Shown piece after piece: positions 25,661 to 34,066 of a DNA stretch of 64,000 bases (position 1 is the stretch's first letter; each line of letters opens with the position of its first letter). The position numbers and the translations under genes are program-made. This DNA is from Afifella pfennigii DSM 17143. Its GTDB lineage: Bacteria > Pseudomonadota > Alphaproteobacteria > Rhizobiales > Afifellaceae. The notes beneath the pieces are model-generated. The model searched no databases, was not told the DNA's origin, and saw nothing but the letters and a program-made list of their open reading frames with translations. The stretch covers positions 1 through 64,000 of the forward strand of contig NZ_JHZK01000005.1 in assembly GCF_000688515.1 (NCBI RefSeq), written 5' to 3'.

Positions 25661-26983
25661 ATGATGTTGAAAAAGCTCGCCTTGGGCGCGGCTTTTGTCG
25701 CCATGACAGGGATGGCGGCCGAAGCCTTCGCGCAGGAATCGCTCTATATCCCGCTTTTGACCTACCGCACCGGCCCCTTCGCCGGCTCCGGCATCCCCAT
25801 CGCCAACGGCATGTCCGACTATCTCACCATGCTGAACGAGCGCGACGGGGGCATCGGCGGCGTCAAGCTGACCATCGAGGAATGCGAGACCGGCTACGAC
25901 ACCCAGAAGGGCGTCGAATGCTACGAAGGCACCAAGGGCAACGGCGCGCTGGTCTACAATCCCTATTCGACCGGCATCACCCTGCAGCTCATCCCCAAGG
26001 CCTCGGTCGACAAGGTGCCGATCCTTTCCATGGCCTATGGGCTCTCCGCCGCCGCCGAGGGCGACACCTTCCCGTGGGTGTTCAACCCGCCGGCGACCTA
26101 CTGGGACGGGCTTTCGGCCATCATCAAGGATATCGGCGAGCGCGAGGGCGGCCTTGACAACCTTCAGGGCAAGAAGATCGGCTACATCTTCCTCGACGCC
26201 GGCTACGGCCGCGAGCCTATCCCGCTTCTGGAGCAGCTCGCGGAGAATTACGGCTTTGAGGTCACCCAGTATCCGGTGCCCGGCAAGGAGATGCAGAACC
26301 AGTCCTCGCAATGGCTGAACGTGCGCCGCGACAACCCGGACTACATGATCATGTGGGGCTGGGGCGCGATGAACCCGACGGCGGTGAAGGAAGCCACCAA
26401 GATCCGCTATCCGATGGACAAGTTCTACGGCGTCTGGTGGTCGGGCGGCGACGACGATGCCAGGGCCGGCGGCGCCCAGGCCAATGGCTACCGCACCTTG
26501 AACTTCCACGGCACCGGCGCCGACTATCCGGCGCTCGCCGACATCAAGGAGCATGTCGTCGATGCCGGCAAGAGCCAGGTTGAAGGCGATAAGTTCGGCG
26601 AAAACCTCTACAATCGCGGCGTCTACAACTCCGTGCTCATCGCCGAGGCGATCCGCACCGCCCAGGAGATGACCGGCAAGGACGTCATCAACGCCGAGGA
26701 CATGCGCGCCGGGCTGGAGAACCTCGACATCACCGAAGAGCGGATCAAGGAGATGGGGCTGGAAGGCTTCATGCGCCCGGTCAAGGTGAGCTGCGAGGAC
26801 CATTCGGGCCATCACGAGGTCTATGTCCAGGAATGGGACGGCCAGACATGGGTGCCGGCCTCCGACTGGTTCTCGCCGATGACCGATGTCGTCTCCCCGC
26901 TCTTGGAGGCGGCGGCGGAGGAATACGTCAAGAGCAACGCCCCCTGGCCGGAGCGGCAGGTGGAATGCGCCTCCGGTAGCTGA
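25661..26983 (+). CDS. Liv-type ABC transporter substrate-binding protein
   Basis: 440 residues: signal peptide (about 1-24, AAEAFAQ) and a type I periplasmic-binding fold (Peripla_BP_6). Landmarks include YRTGPFAGSGIPIANGMSDY, GVECYEGTKGNGALVYNPYS, ILSMAYGLSAA, GKKIGYIFLDAGYGRE and YDxx-type hinge strands. It is longer than amino-acid-binding LivJ (about 345-370) and lacks the clear ligand set of LivJ, so an aliphatic or aromatic carboxylate is a fair guess. ATG 25661 follows GGGAGGGAAACG. Confidence 0.88.
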   Translation: MMLKKLALGAAFVAMTGMAAEAFAQESLYIPLLTYRTGPFAGSGIPIANGMSDYLTMLNERDGGIGGVKLTIEECETGYDTQKGVECYEGTKGNGALVYNPYSTGITLQLIPKASVDKVPILSMAYGLSAAAEGDTFPWVFNPPATYWDGLSAIIKDIGEREGGLDNLQGKKIGYIFLDAGYGREPIPLLEQLAENYGFEVTQYPVPGKEMQNQSSQWLNVRRDNPDYMIMWGWGAMNPTAVKEATKIRYPMDKFYGVWWSGGDDDARAGGAQANGYRTLNFHGTGADYPALADIKEHVVDAGKSQVEGDKFGENLYNRGVYNSVLIAEAIRTAQEMTGKDVINAEDMRAGLENLDITEERIKEMGLEGFMRPVKVSCEDHSGHHEVYVQEWDGQTWVPASDWFSPMTDVVSPLLEAAAEEYVKSNAPWPERQVECASGS

Positions 26984-27013
26984 GGCGCCGTGCTTGCGGT
27001 GGTCGGCAACACG

Positions 27014-27036
27014 CCGGCCACCCCCCGCGTGGCCGG
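27014..27036. promoter_or_regulatory. Intercistronic hairpin between binding-protein gene and livF
   Basis: Perfect eight-base arms CCGGCCAC and GTGGCCGG with loop CCCCCGC, 30 bases past the binding-protein stop and without a T-run. Such hairpins often stabilise the upstream mRNA or partly terminate it, lowering livF expression. Confidence 0.5.
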
Positions 27037-27121
27037 TGGCCGCGGGACGTGTGCGCAATTTTGAGACTTTGGCGGGCTGACGGGACGTTGCAGCCTGCCG
27101 CGGCGTCAAGGAAAGACCGCG

Positions 27122-27973
27122 ATGGTTGCACTGGAAAGCTCGGCCGGCGACGCTCTCGCCGAGAAGGTCTCAGACCCGATCCTCAGGGTCACCAATGTGG
27201 AGGTCATCTACGACCACGTCATCCTGGTCCTGAAGGGCGTGTCGCTGACCGTGCCGCAGCGCGGGATCGTCGCGCTGCTCGGCGCCAACGGCGCCGGCAA
27301 GACGACGACGCTGAAGGCGATCTCCAATCTCCTCAGGGCCGAGCGCGGCGAGGTGACCAAGGGTGCCATCGAGTTCCGCGGCGAGCGGGTGGAAAAGCTG
27401 ACGCCGAACGCCCTCGTCAACCGCGGCTGCATCCAGGTGATGGAGGGACGGCACTGCTTCGGCCACCTGACGGTGGAGGAGAACCTTCTCACCGGCGCCT
27501 ATACGCGCAAGGACGGCTGGGCCGCCATCCGCCGCGACCTTGAGCTCGTCTATAGCTATTTCCCGAGGCTGAAGGAGCGGCGCGGCAGCCAGGCCGGATA
27601 TACGTCGGGCGGCGAGCAGCAGATGACGGCGATCGGCCGGGCGATGATGGCGCGCCCGAAGATGATCCTGCTCGACGAACCATCCATGGGGCTCGCCCCG
27701 CAGCTGGTCGAAGAGATCTTCGAGATCGTCAAGGAGCTCAACACCAACGAAGAGGTGGCTTTCCTGCTGGCGGAGCAGAACACCAATGTGGCGCTGAAAT
27801 ACGCCACCTACGGCTATATTCTGGAATCGGGGCGTATCGTCCTCGACGGCGAGGCGAAGGCGCTGCGCGAGAACGAGGACGTCAAGGAATTCTACCTCGG
27901 CATCGGCGGCGAGGGACGCAAGAGCTTCCGCGAGGTCAAGCATTACAAGCGCCGCAAGCGCTGGCTCGCCTGA
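27122..27973 (+). CDS. livF: Liv-type ABC transporter ATP-binding protein (LivF-like)
   Basis: 283 residues: Walker A GANGAGKT, Q-loop CIQVMEGRHCFGHLTV, signature TSGGEQQM and Walker B MILLDEPSMGLAPQ, the characteristic LivF text, with LLAEQN as H-loop variant (Gln-Asn after Glu, usual in LivF). The N-terminal ~20 residues and the basic C-terminus (KHYKRRKRW) are extensions typical of the subgroup found with acyl-CoA ligases. It is the last gene of the transporter operon. Confidence 0.92.
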   Translation: MVALESSAGDALAEKVSDPILRVTNVEVIYDHVILVLKGVSLTVPQRGIVALLGANGAGKTTTLKAISNLLRAERGEVTKGAIEFRGERVEKLTPNALVNRGCIQVMEGRHCFGHLTVEENLLTGAYTRKDGWAAIRRDLELVYSYFPRLKERRGSQAGYTSGGEQQMTAIGRAMMARPKMILLDEPSMGLAPQLVEEIFEIVKELNTNEEVAFLLAEQNTNVALKYATYGYILESGRIVLDGEAKALRENEDVKEFYLGIGGEGRKSFREVKHYKRRKRWLA

Positions 27974-28107
27974 AAGGCCCACCAGGCGGCAAGGCGATAC
28001 CCGTCCCCGGCGGGTTTAACCTCGCGCTAAGCATGGAAACCAAGATTTGCCGACAAGTTGAAACAAGTTTGAGCTAATTGGCGTTGGCGCGGCGAAGGAG
28101 ACCAGCC

Positions 28108-28320
28108 ATGAGCGATGACGCCAGACTCGTCCTGTTGATGCGCGAAATCTACGGCCCCGGCGATCCGGCGCGCCGCATGGCGGCGCAGGCGCTGGTGCGG
28201 GCCTTGCGGCGCCGCTGCGACGTGCAGCGCGATGTCGACCGGATCGCCAGCGAGGTGGGGCTGACGGCCGGCGAGGCCGGGGCACGCGAGGTGCGCCGCC
28301 TCTGCCAGCTCGTTGCCTGA
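28108..28320 (+). CDS. Small conserved-looking hypothetical protein
   Basis: 70 residues, Arg/Ala-rich and without signal peptide or membrane segment; mostly helical by composition (REIYGPGDPARRMAAQALVRALRRRC). ATG 28108 has GAAGGAGA seven bases upstream, which supports translation. I do not recognise the family. The TGA stop is also the first three bases of the 14-bp minisatellite, so the array seems to have grown from the gene's end. Confidence 0.55.
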   Translation: MSDDARLVLLMREIYGPGDPARRMAAQALVRALRRRCDVQRDVDRIASEVGLTAGEAGAREVRRLCQLVA

Positions 28321-28443
28321 AGACTGGGGCCTGAAGACTGGGGCCTGAAGACTGGGGCCTGAAGACTGGGGCCTGAAGACTGGGGCCTGAAGACTGGGGC
28401 CTGAAAACTGGGGCCTGAAAACCGCGGCCTGAAAACCGGTGCG
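28318..28443. repeat. 14-bp minisatellite, nine units
   Basis: Head-to-tail units TGAAGACTGGGGCC start at 28318 and recur every 14 bases to 28430. Six are identical, the seventh has one change, and the last two are degenerate (TGAAAACCGCGGCC, TGAAAACCGGTGCG). Each unit carries a TGA and the period is not a multiple of three. Together with the next array it fills most of the 320-bp gap before the fasciclin gene. Confidence 0.95.
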
Positions 28444-28464
28444 GAAGGATCGGGCCTTGGGACA

Positions 28465-28528
28465 GCCGCCTGGAACGCGGCCGCCTGGAACGGCGGCCCC
28501 CGGGAACTCGGCCCCGGGAACTCGGCCC
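28465..28528. repeat. Degenerate short tandem repeats following the minisatellite
   Basis: GCCGCCTGGAACG occurs at 28465 and 28480 (period 15), and CGGGAACTCGGCCC at 28501 and 28515 (period 14). Both share a GGAAC core and may be older, decayed relatives of the preceding array. Confidence 0.7.
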
Positions 28529-28640
28529 CCGGAAAAATTGCATCGCCCAGTCTGAAACCTTTCCAAGCTTTGCTCCGTAAGGGCGGTCATGGCCGGCCTT
28601 CAGGAGAGTTGCCCGGCCCAATCCAAGGGAGTTTTCAGAC

Positions 28641-29207
28641 ATGTCCAAGACGAGAACGATGCGCTTTGCTCTTGCCGGTGTGGCTTTCCTCGCCCTTGTC
28701 GCGGCGCCAGCCGTGGCGATGTCGCCGAGCAAGGTCGGCGGGGCGACGATGTATCCCGACAAGACGATCGTGGAGAATGCGGCGGCCGCCGACAGCCTGA
28801 GCACGCTCGTCGCCGCGGTGAAGGCCGCCGGCCTTGCCGAGACGCTGAGCGGCGAGGGGCCCTTCACCGTCTTCGCGCCCACCAACGCCGCCTTCGAGAA
28901 GCTGCCGGAAGGCACGGTGGAGACGCTGCTGAAGCCGGAGAACAAGGAGAAGCTGCAGCAGATCCTCACCTATCATGTGGTCGCCGCCAAGGCGACGTCG
29001 GATGCCGCCATCAAGATGGTCAAGGACGATGGTGGCGAGCACAATGTCACCACGGTTTCGGGCGATACCCTGACCTTGAAGATGGATGGCGACAAGCTCG
29101 TGATCATCGACGAGAGCGGCAACGGCGCTACCGTCACGCAGGCTGACGTCATGCAGTCGAACGGCGTGGTGCACGTCATCGACATGGTGCTTCTGCCGGC
29201 CGGCTAA
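28641..29207 (+). CDS. Secreted fasciclin (FAS1) domain protein
   Basis: 188 residues: signal peptide (about 1-26, APAVAM) and one FAS1 domain (about 42-187). The domain has the H1 box GPFTVFAPTNAAFEKLPEGTV, the conserved central ILTYHVVAAK and the H2 region VTQADVMQSNGVVHVIDMVLLP. FAS1 proteins mediate adhesion or surface interactions. The gene converges on an ECF sigma/RskA-type anti-sigma pair, an arrangement recalling the mycobacterial SigK-RskA system that controls the fasciclin proteins MPT70/MPT83. ATG 28641 has AAGGGAG about eight bases upstream. Confidence 0.93.
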   Translation: MSKTRTMRFALAGVAFLALVAAPAVAMSPSKVGGATMYPDKTIVENAAAADSLSTLVAAVKAAGLAETLSGEGPFTVFAPTNAAFEKLPEGTVETLLKPENKEKLQQILTYHVVAAKATSDAAIKMVKDDGGEHNVTTVSGDTLTLKMDGDKLVIIDESGNGATVTQADVMQSNGVVHVIDMVLLPAG

Positions 29208-29255
29208 ACGGTCGAACGAGGTTCGTCCGGACGGCACGCTGCCGTCCGGCGATCG

Positions 29256-29293
29256 AGAGGCGGTCCAAGCCCCCCGGACCGCCTCTCTTTTTG
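29256..29293. terminator. Rho-independent terminator of the fasciclin gene
   Basis: The stem AGAGGCGGTCC / GGACCGCCTCT (11 bp) with loop AAGCCCCCC is followed by CTTTTTG. A second hairpin (29227-29249, CCGGACGGCA/TGCCGTCCGG) precedes it. It lies between convergent genes, 48 bases after the fasciclin stop. Confidence 0.85.
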
Positions 29294-29305
29294 CCCGGTG
29301 TTCGC

Positions 29306-30085
29306 CTATCTCGGTTCGGGCACGAGCTTGCCCTGATAGATGACGGGACCGGTGGCGGTGCCGGTCGGCGAGCCGCCCGGCGGCTCCACGCTGACCGCGA
29401 TCGCCGCATCGGCGATGGTGGCAAGCTCGGAGGCGCCGACGCGCAGCGTCTTGGCCTCTTCCCTCTCTTCCAGAACGCCGATAGAGCGCGGTGCGCCGCC
29501 GCCGCCGACATACCAGAGCTCCAGGCTGTGATCGTCCGGCACCTGTGCCGACAGTGATCGCACGCTCACCGTGCCGGCTGCGGTGTCGACCGTCACCACC
29601 ATGGCTGGCTGGCGGCCCTCCGCATCGACCACGGCGACATAGCGGTCGGTCTCCTCGCCTTGTGTGGGGGGCGGGACGAAGAAATCGGGCCTCAGGATGA
29701 CGGCGAGGGCCAGACCTGCGGCAAGCGCGCCGGTGGCGAGCGCGGAGCCTCGCCAGATGGCGAGCCGCCGGCGCAGAGAGACGATTTCGGCACCTTGCGC
29801 CCCGCCGGCGGGGCCTTTGCCAGAGGACGGCGAGGCCGGCGCGGCGGGAATGGCGGAGGCGCCCCCTTCGTCGAGGCTGGCGGCGAGCTTGCGCCACAGT
29901 TCCGGTGGCGGTGCCTCCTCCGGCAGCGAGGCGGCGAGCGGGGCGAGGCGCGTTTCCATGGCGGCGACGGCGGCGGCGAGGTTCGGCTCGCGGACCATGC
30001 GCTCGGCAAAGTGCTCCCGCTCCTCGGCCGGCAGGGTGCCGAGGACATATTCCGCCGCCGCCATGCGCGTCGCTTCGTCCATCAT
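29306..30085 (-). CDS. RskA-type anti-sigma factor
   Basis: 259 residues. The N-terminal helical anti-sigma domain (about 1-75) has AAAEYVLGTLPAEEREHFAERM, the standard opening of RskA/anti-sigma-K proteins. A Pro/Ala/Ser-rich linker, one transmembrane helix (about 112-131, SALATGALAAGLALAVIL) and a periplasmic RskA domain (140-255) follow, the last with SLELWYVGGGGAPRSIGVL. It should sequester the sigma factor encoded upstream, and control by regulated proteolysis is known for relatives. Its ATG overlaps the sigma stop (ATGA). Confidence 0.9.
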   Translation of the reverse strand: MMDEATRMAAAEYVLGTLPAEEREHFAERMVREPNLAAAVAAMETRLAPLAASLPEEAPPPELWRKLAASLDEGGASAIPAAPASPSSGKGPAGGAQGAEIVSLRRRLAIWRGSALATGALAAGLALAVILRPDFFVPPPTQGEETDRYVAVVDAEGRQPAMVVTVDTAAGTVSVRSLSAQVPDDHSLELWYVGGGGAPRSIGVLEEREEAKTLRVGASELATIADAAIAVSVEPPGGSPTGTATGPVIYQGKLVPEPR

Positions 30086-30654
30086 CCGCCTTCCAGGCAT
30101 TGAAACAGCGTCTTCAGACTGCGGTGCAGCCAGGTCTTGATCGTGCCGATGGGGCGAGCATAGCGCTGCGCCAGTTCCTCGCGCGAGAAGCCATAGCAAT
30201 AGGCGAGCACCACCGTCTCGCGGGCCTGCGTCTCCAGCCCGTCGAGGCAATGCCGCAAGGCCTTCGCTTCCAGAGGGTCGGCACCGCGGGCACCGTCGGC
30301 CAGGAATTGCAGGATGTCCTCGCCCGTCTTCGTCTCCGTGATGCTCTTTTTGCCAAGCCGCTCCTCCTTGGAGCGCAGACGGTCGATGGCGGTGTTGCGG
30401 GCGATGGCGATCATCCACGCAAGCGGCGCGCCGGCGCTGCGCTCATAGCTCGAGGCCCGTTCCCAGATTTTCAGGAACGCTTCCTGCAGCGTCTCCTCCG
30501 CCAGGCTCCTATCGTCCAAGATACGAAGCTGAACGGCAAAGAGTTTCCCCGCCACGGTCCGGTAAAGCGCCTCGAAGGCCACCCGGTCGCGCCGGCCGGC
30601 GCGCTCCAAGAGCGTGGTGAGCACCTGATTGTCTTGAAGGGGCTTTTCCTGCAC
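30082..30654 (-). CDS. ECF-type sigma factor (SigK/ECF19-like partner of RskA)
   Basis: 190 residues. Region 2 has VAFEALYRTVAGKLFAVQLRILDDRSLAEETLQEAFLKIW and GAPLAWMIAIARNTAIDRLR. Region 4 has ETVVLAYCYGFSREELAQRYARPIGTIKTWLHRSLKTL. The start is a GTG at 30654; no ATG fits and no strong ribosome site is seen, so the start is uncertain. It forms an overlapping pair with the RskA-like gene and probably activates the neighbouring fasciclin gene, by analogy only. Confidence 0.9.
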   Translation of the reverse strand: MQEKPLQDNQVLTTLLERAGRRDRVAFEALYRTVAGKLFAVQLRILDDRSLAEETLQEAFLKIWERASSYERSAGAPLAWMIAIARNTAIDRLRSKEERLGKKSITETKTGEDILQFLADGARGADPLEAKALRHCLDGLETQARETVVLAYCYGFSREELAQRYARPIGTIKTWLHRSLKTLFQCLEGG

Positions 30655-30828
30655 GGGCGCCGAGAAGGTCGAATGAGCTCGTCATAGCGGCATTTGGAAG
30701 CTTTTGTCGGCGTGGCAAGACCAGGCGTGCGCGAAGACGCAAAGCGCATGCGCGGCCGATGGCGCCTTGCAGGGCGGCGAGACGACGGCTACATGGGCGG
30801 CGTTGAACTCAAGCCAGCCCAGGATCCC

Positions 30829-31119
30829 ATGCGCGCCATTCTCGACGTCGTCCTTCTGGTCCTCAATCTCTATACTTGGGTGATCATCGCCAGCGCCATC
30901 TTTTCCTGGCTCTACGCTTTCAACGTCATCAATCCGCGCAACCAGGTGGTGGAAGTCATCGGGCGGGCGCTCTACCAGCTGACGGAGCCGGTGCTGCGGC
31001 CCATCCGGCGCTTCATACCGGCCTTCGGCGGGCTCGATATCTCGCCGATCATCGCCATCCTGGCGATCTTCCTGTTGCAGCGGATCATCGTCTACTACCT
31101 CTATCCCGTGGTCATTTGA
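30829..31119 (+). CDS. YggT family membrane protein
   Basis: 96 residues with two hydrophobic segments (about 4-27 and 66-92). It contains the YggT text [38 protein letters not shown] and [18 protein letters not shown]. YggT proteins are small inner-membrane proteins linked in some bacteria to osmotic shock tolerance or plastid-like membrane organisation. ATG 30829 with AGGA close upstream gives the family's normal length. The stop overlaps the TTG start of the DUF167 gene, a conserved pairing. Confidence 0.92.
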   Translation: MRAILDVVLLVLNLYTWVIIASAIFSWLYAFNVINPRNQVVEVIGRALYQLTEPVLRPIRRFIPAFGGLDISPIIAILAIFLLQRIIVYYLYPVVI

Positions 31120-31430
31120 GCCAAGCCGGCTTCTGGCGCGCCACGCCGCAGGGAATGCTGGTCAGCGTGCGGCTGACGCCGAAGGCGGCGAAGGACACGT
31201 TGGAAGGGGCCGAAGCGCTCGCCGACGGCCGCGTCGTCCTGAAAGCGCGGGTGCGTGCGGTGCCGGAAAAGGGCGCCGCCAACAAGGCGCTGGAAGCACT
31301 CCTGGCGAAGGCCCTCGGCCTTGCGAAGAGCGCCGTCAGCGTGGAAAGCGGGCAGACATCGCGCCTGAAGACGGTGCTTGTGGCGGGCGAGCCGAAGGAG
31401 CTGACGGAGAAACTGACGAAGCTCGGCTGA
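31116..31430 (+). CDS. DUF167 (YggU-like) family protein
   Basis: 104 residues if read from TTG 31116, which overlaps the YggT stop (TTGA). Starting there keeps FWRATPQG, which homologs have before the first strand; ATG 31155 would truncate it. The core reads [64 protein letters not shown]. The fold is known (small alpha/beta), but its function is not. Confidence 0.88.
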   Translation: MSQAGFWRATPQGMLVSVRLTPKAAKDTLEGAEALADGRVVLKARVRAVPEKGAANKALEALLAKALGLAKSAVSVESGQTSRLKTVLVAGEPKELTEKLTKLG

Positions 31431-31450
31431 GGCTTTCAGCTCTCTGGTCT

Positions 31451-31960
31451 TCAGAGCCGGAAGGAGAAGACCGCCACGGGCATGCGCCGATCGCCGAAGA
31501 GCGTCTGCGCCATGGAGCGCACACGCCCGCCGCGGCGCTCGTAGAATTCCAGCGCCCGGGCGTTCTCTGTCAGGGCGCGGACGAGAAGGCGCGTGAAGCC
31601 GCGCTCCTTCAAGGTGCGGCAGGTCTCCTCAAAGAGTAGCCGGCCGCCGCCGATCCCTTGGTATTCGGGCAGAAGATAGAGCTCGTAGATCTCGGCCGTG
31701 CGGGCATGCGAGCGCTGGCGCGCCAGGCCGAACGTGGAATAGCCGACGATGAGGCCGCCGATTTCCAGGACGAGGACGTTGCGCCGCCGGCCGATCACCT
31801 CCACCCAATGCGCAGGGCCGTGGCGGGCGATCATCTGGCGCAGCGCCACCGCCGGCAGAATGCCGGCATAGGCCTCGCTCCACGAGCGCTCATGCACCTC
31901 CGCGATGGCGGCGGCGTCGGAATGCAGAGCGTAGCGAATGTCGATGACGAGGGCGCCCAT
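31451..31960 (-). CDS. GNAT-family N-acetyltransferase
   Basis: 169 residues with a GNAT core: IAEVHERSWSEAYAGILP, strand 4 AEIYELYLLPEYQG, the acetyl-CoA loop GIGGGRLLFEETC (Q/RxxGxG/A variant QGIGGGRL), and RALTENARALEFYERRGG. It transfers an acetyl group to an unknown amine. It is a single gene facing the DUF167 gene convergently with 20 bp between stops. Confidence 0.88.
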   Translation of the reverse strand: MGALVIDIRYALHSDAAAIAEVHERSWSEAYAGILPAVALRQMIARHGPAHWVEVIGRRRNVLVLEIGGLIVGYSTFGLARQRSHARTAEIYELYLLPEYQGIGGGRLLFEETCRTLKERGFTRLLVRALTENARALEFYERRGGRVRSMAQTLFGDRRMPVAVFSFRL

Positions 31961-32011
31961 AAGGGCGAGCCTATGACGGTTCAGCCCCGCCGGGCAATCG
32001 CTTACAGCGTC

Positions 32012-33838
32012 TCAGGCTGCATCTTTTTTGGCCCTCTCGGCGCGCTTGCGTTCATGCGGGTCGAGGATCGCCTTGCGCAGGCGGATGGAGCGCGGCGTCA
32101 CCTCCACCAGCTCGTCGTCGGCGATATAGGAGAGCGCCTGTTCCAGGGAAAGCCGCATGGGCGGGGTGAGGAGCACGTTGTCGTCCTTGCCGGCGGCGCG
32201 CACGTTGGAAAGCTGCTTGCCCTTCAGGACGTTGACCTCAAGGTCGTTGCCGCGGCTGTGCTCGCCGACGATCATGCCCGGATAGACCGCATCGCCCGGG
32301 CCCACCATCATGGCGCCGCGCTCCTGCAGGTTGAACAGCGCGTAGGGCACGGCGGCGCCGGTGCCGTTGGAAATGAGGACACCGGTATGGCGCGTCGGAA
32401 TCTCGCCGCGCCAGGGCATGAAGCCGTGGAAGACCCGGTTCATGATCGCGGTGCCGCGCGTATCGGAGAGGAGCTCGGAGAGATAGCCGATGAGGCCGCG
32501 CGTCGGCACGTGGAAGACGAGGCGCGTGCGCCCGCCACCGGAGGGGCGCATCTCCGCCATCTCGCCCCGGCGCGTCGACAGCTTCTCGATGACGACGCCG
32601 GAATGCTCGTCGTCGACATCGATGGTCACCTCCTCCACCGGCTCCAGCGTCTCGCCGGTCTCGCCCACTTGCGTGACCACGCGCGGCTTGCCGATGGTGA
32701 GTTCGAAGCCCTCACGGCGCATCGTCTCGATGAGGATGGCGAGCTGCAGTTCGCCGCGGCCGGCCACCTCAAAGGCGTCCTTCTCGGCCGCCTCGCTCAC
32801 CTTCAGCGCCACATTGCCTTCCGCCTCGCGCAGCAGGCGCTCGCGGATGACGCGGCTTTGCACCTTGTCGCCCTCGCGGCCGGCGAGCGGGCCGTCGTTG
32901 ATGCGGAAGGACATGGCCAGCGTCGGCGGGTCGATCGGCTGGGCGAAGATCGGTTCGGCGAGCGACGGATCGGCAAGCGTGTCGGCGACGGTCGCCTCGC
33001 TCATGCCGGCAAGGGCGACGATATCGCCCGCCTCGCCCGCCTCGATGGGCTGACGCTCCAGGCCGCGGAAGGCGAGCACCTTGGAGACGCGGAAGGTCTC
33101 CACCGGTTCGCCCTCGCGGCTGAGGGCGCGCAGGCTCTGACCTGCCTTGACGCTGCCGGAGCGGATGCGCCCGGTCAGAAGCCGGCCGAGAAAAGGGTCG
33201 GCCTCCAAGGTCGTCGCCAGCATGCGGAACGGAGCCTCCTCCACCACCGGCGCCGGCACATGCGTCAGGACGAGATCGAGAAGCGCGTCTATGCCTTTGT
33301 GGCGTCCGTCGGGGGTATCGGCCATCCAGCCTTGCTTGGCCGAGCCGTAGAGAACGGGAAAGTCGAGCTGCTCGTCGGAGGCGCCGAGCGCGGCGAAGAG
33401 ATCGAAGACCTCGTTCAGCACCTCGTCGGGACGCGCATCGGTCTTGTCGACCTTGTTGATGACGACGATGGGCTTCAGGCCGACGGCAAGCGCCTTGGTG
33501 AGGACGAATTTCGTCTGCGGCATCGGGCCTTCGGAAGCGTCGACGAGCAGGAGCGCGCCATCCACCATGTTGAGGATGCGTTCCACCTCGCCGCCGAAAT
33601 CGGCATGGCCGGGCGTGTCGACGATGTTGATGCGCGCATCCTGCCACAGGAGCGAGGTCACCTTGGCGAGGATGGTGATGCCGCGCTCGCGCTCCAGCGC
33701 GTTGGAATCCATCACGCGCTCGGCGATGCGGGCGCCCTCGCGGAAGGCGCCGGTGGCCTTCAGGAGCACGTCGATGAGGGTCGTCTTGCCATGATCGACA
33801 TGCGCGATGATGGCGATGTTGCGAAGATCAGAGGTCAT
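32012..33838 (-). CDS. typA: Ribosome-associated translational GTPase TypA/BipA
   Basis: 608 residues, standard length. G1 is AHVDHGKTT (12-20), switch ERGITI, G3 [10 protein letters not shown] and G4 NKVDK, followed by EF-G-like domains II, III and V and the TypA-specific C-terminus ([27 protein letters not shown]-like text, [16 protein letters not shown]). It binds the ribosome under stress and low temperature and aids 50S assembly. ATG 33838 gives a start directly at the G-domain; the open frame upstream is spurious. It is monocistronic, divergent from the TadE-like genes. Confidence 0.96.
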   Translation of the reverse strand: MTSDLRNIAIIAHVDHGKTTLIDVLLKATGAFREGARIAERVMDSNALERERGITILAKVTSLLWQDARINIVDTPGHADFGGEVERILNMVDGALLLVDASEGPMPQTKFVLTKALAVGLKPIVVINKVDKTDARPDEVLNEVFDLFAALGASDEQLDFPVLYGSAKQGWMADTPDGRHKGIDALLDLVLTHVPAPVVEEAPFRMLATTLEADPFLGRLLTGRIRSGSVKAGQSLRALSREGEPVETFRVSKVLAFRGLERQPIEAGEAGDIVALAGMSEATVADTLADPSLAEPIFAQPIDPPTLAMSFRINDGPLAGREGDKVQSRVIRERLLREAEGNVALKVSEAAEKDAFEVAGRGELQLAILIETMRREGFELTIGKPRVVTQVGETGETLEPVEEVTIDVDDEHSGVVIEKLSTRRGEMAEMRPSGGGRTRLVFHVPTRGLIGYLSELLSDTRGTAIMNRVFHGFMPWRGEIPTRHTGVLISNGTGAAVPYALFNLQERGAMMVGPGDAVYPGMIVGEHSRGNDLEVNVLKGKQLSNVRAAGKDDNVLLTPPMRLSLEQALSYIADDELVEVTPRSIRLRKAILDPHERKRAERAKKDAA

Positions 33839-34066
33839 GGGAGCCGTTCGTTGGGAGTGTGCCTTACTCCATTCCGTGGCTCGACAACAGTGCGATCTGT
33901 CGCCAAGCGGCGCACGCGAGGGCCTGGCGCGACGGCTTGCCCTCAATTTTAGCGATTGGCTTTACCCTCCGTTCAGCCTGCCCGCAGCTTTCACTACGGA
34001 AGCCTGCCATTTTAAGCAATTTCTGCGTTTTCCGTCCCAGGATGCCGCTCAAACAAGGCGTCGGAC

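Noticed and set aside
28318-28443. CRISPR-like array
   Set aside because: Units are contiguous 14-mers without spacers, and no cas genes are present; it is a minisatellite.
28016-28969. Minus-strand open frame through the 14-bp array with repeated QAPVFRPQ-like text
   Set aside because: Produced by reading tandem DNA whose period is not a multiple of three; no start signals and no homologous domain, and it overlaps the fasciclin gene.
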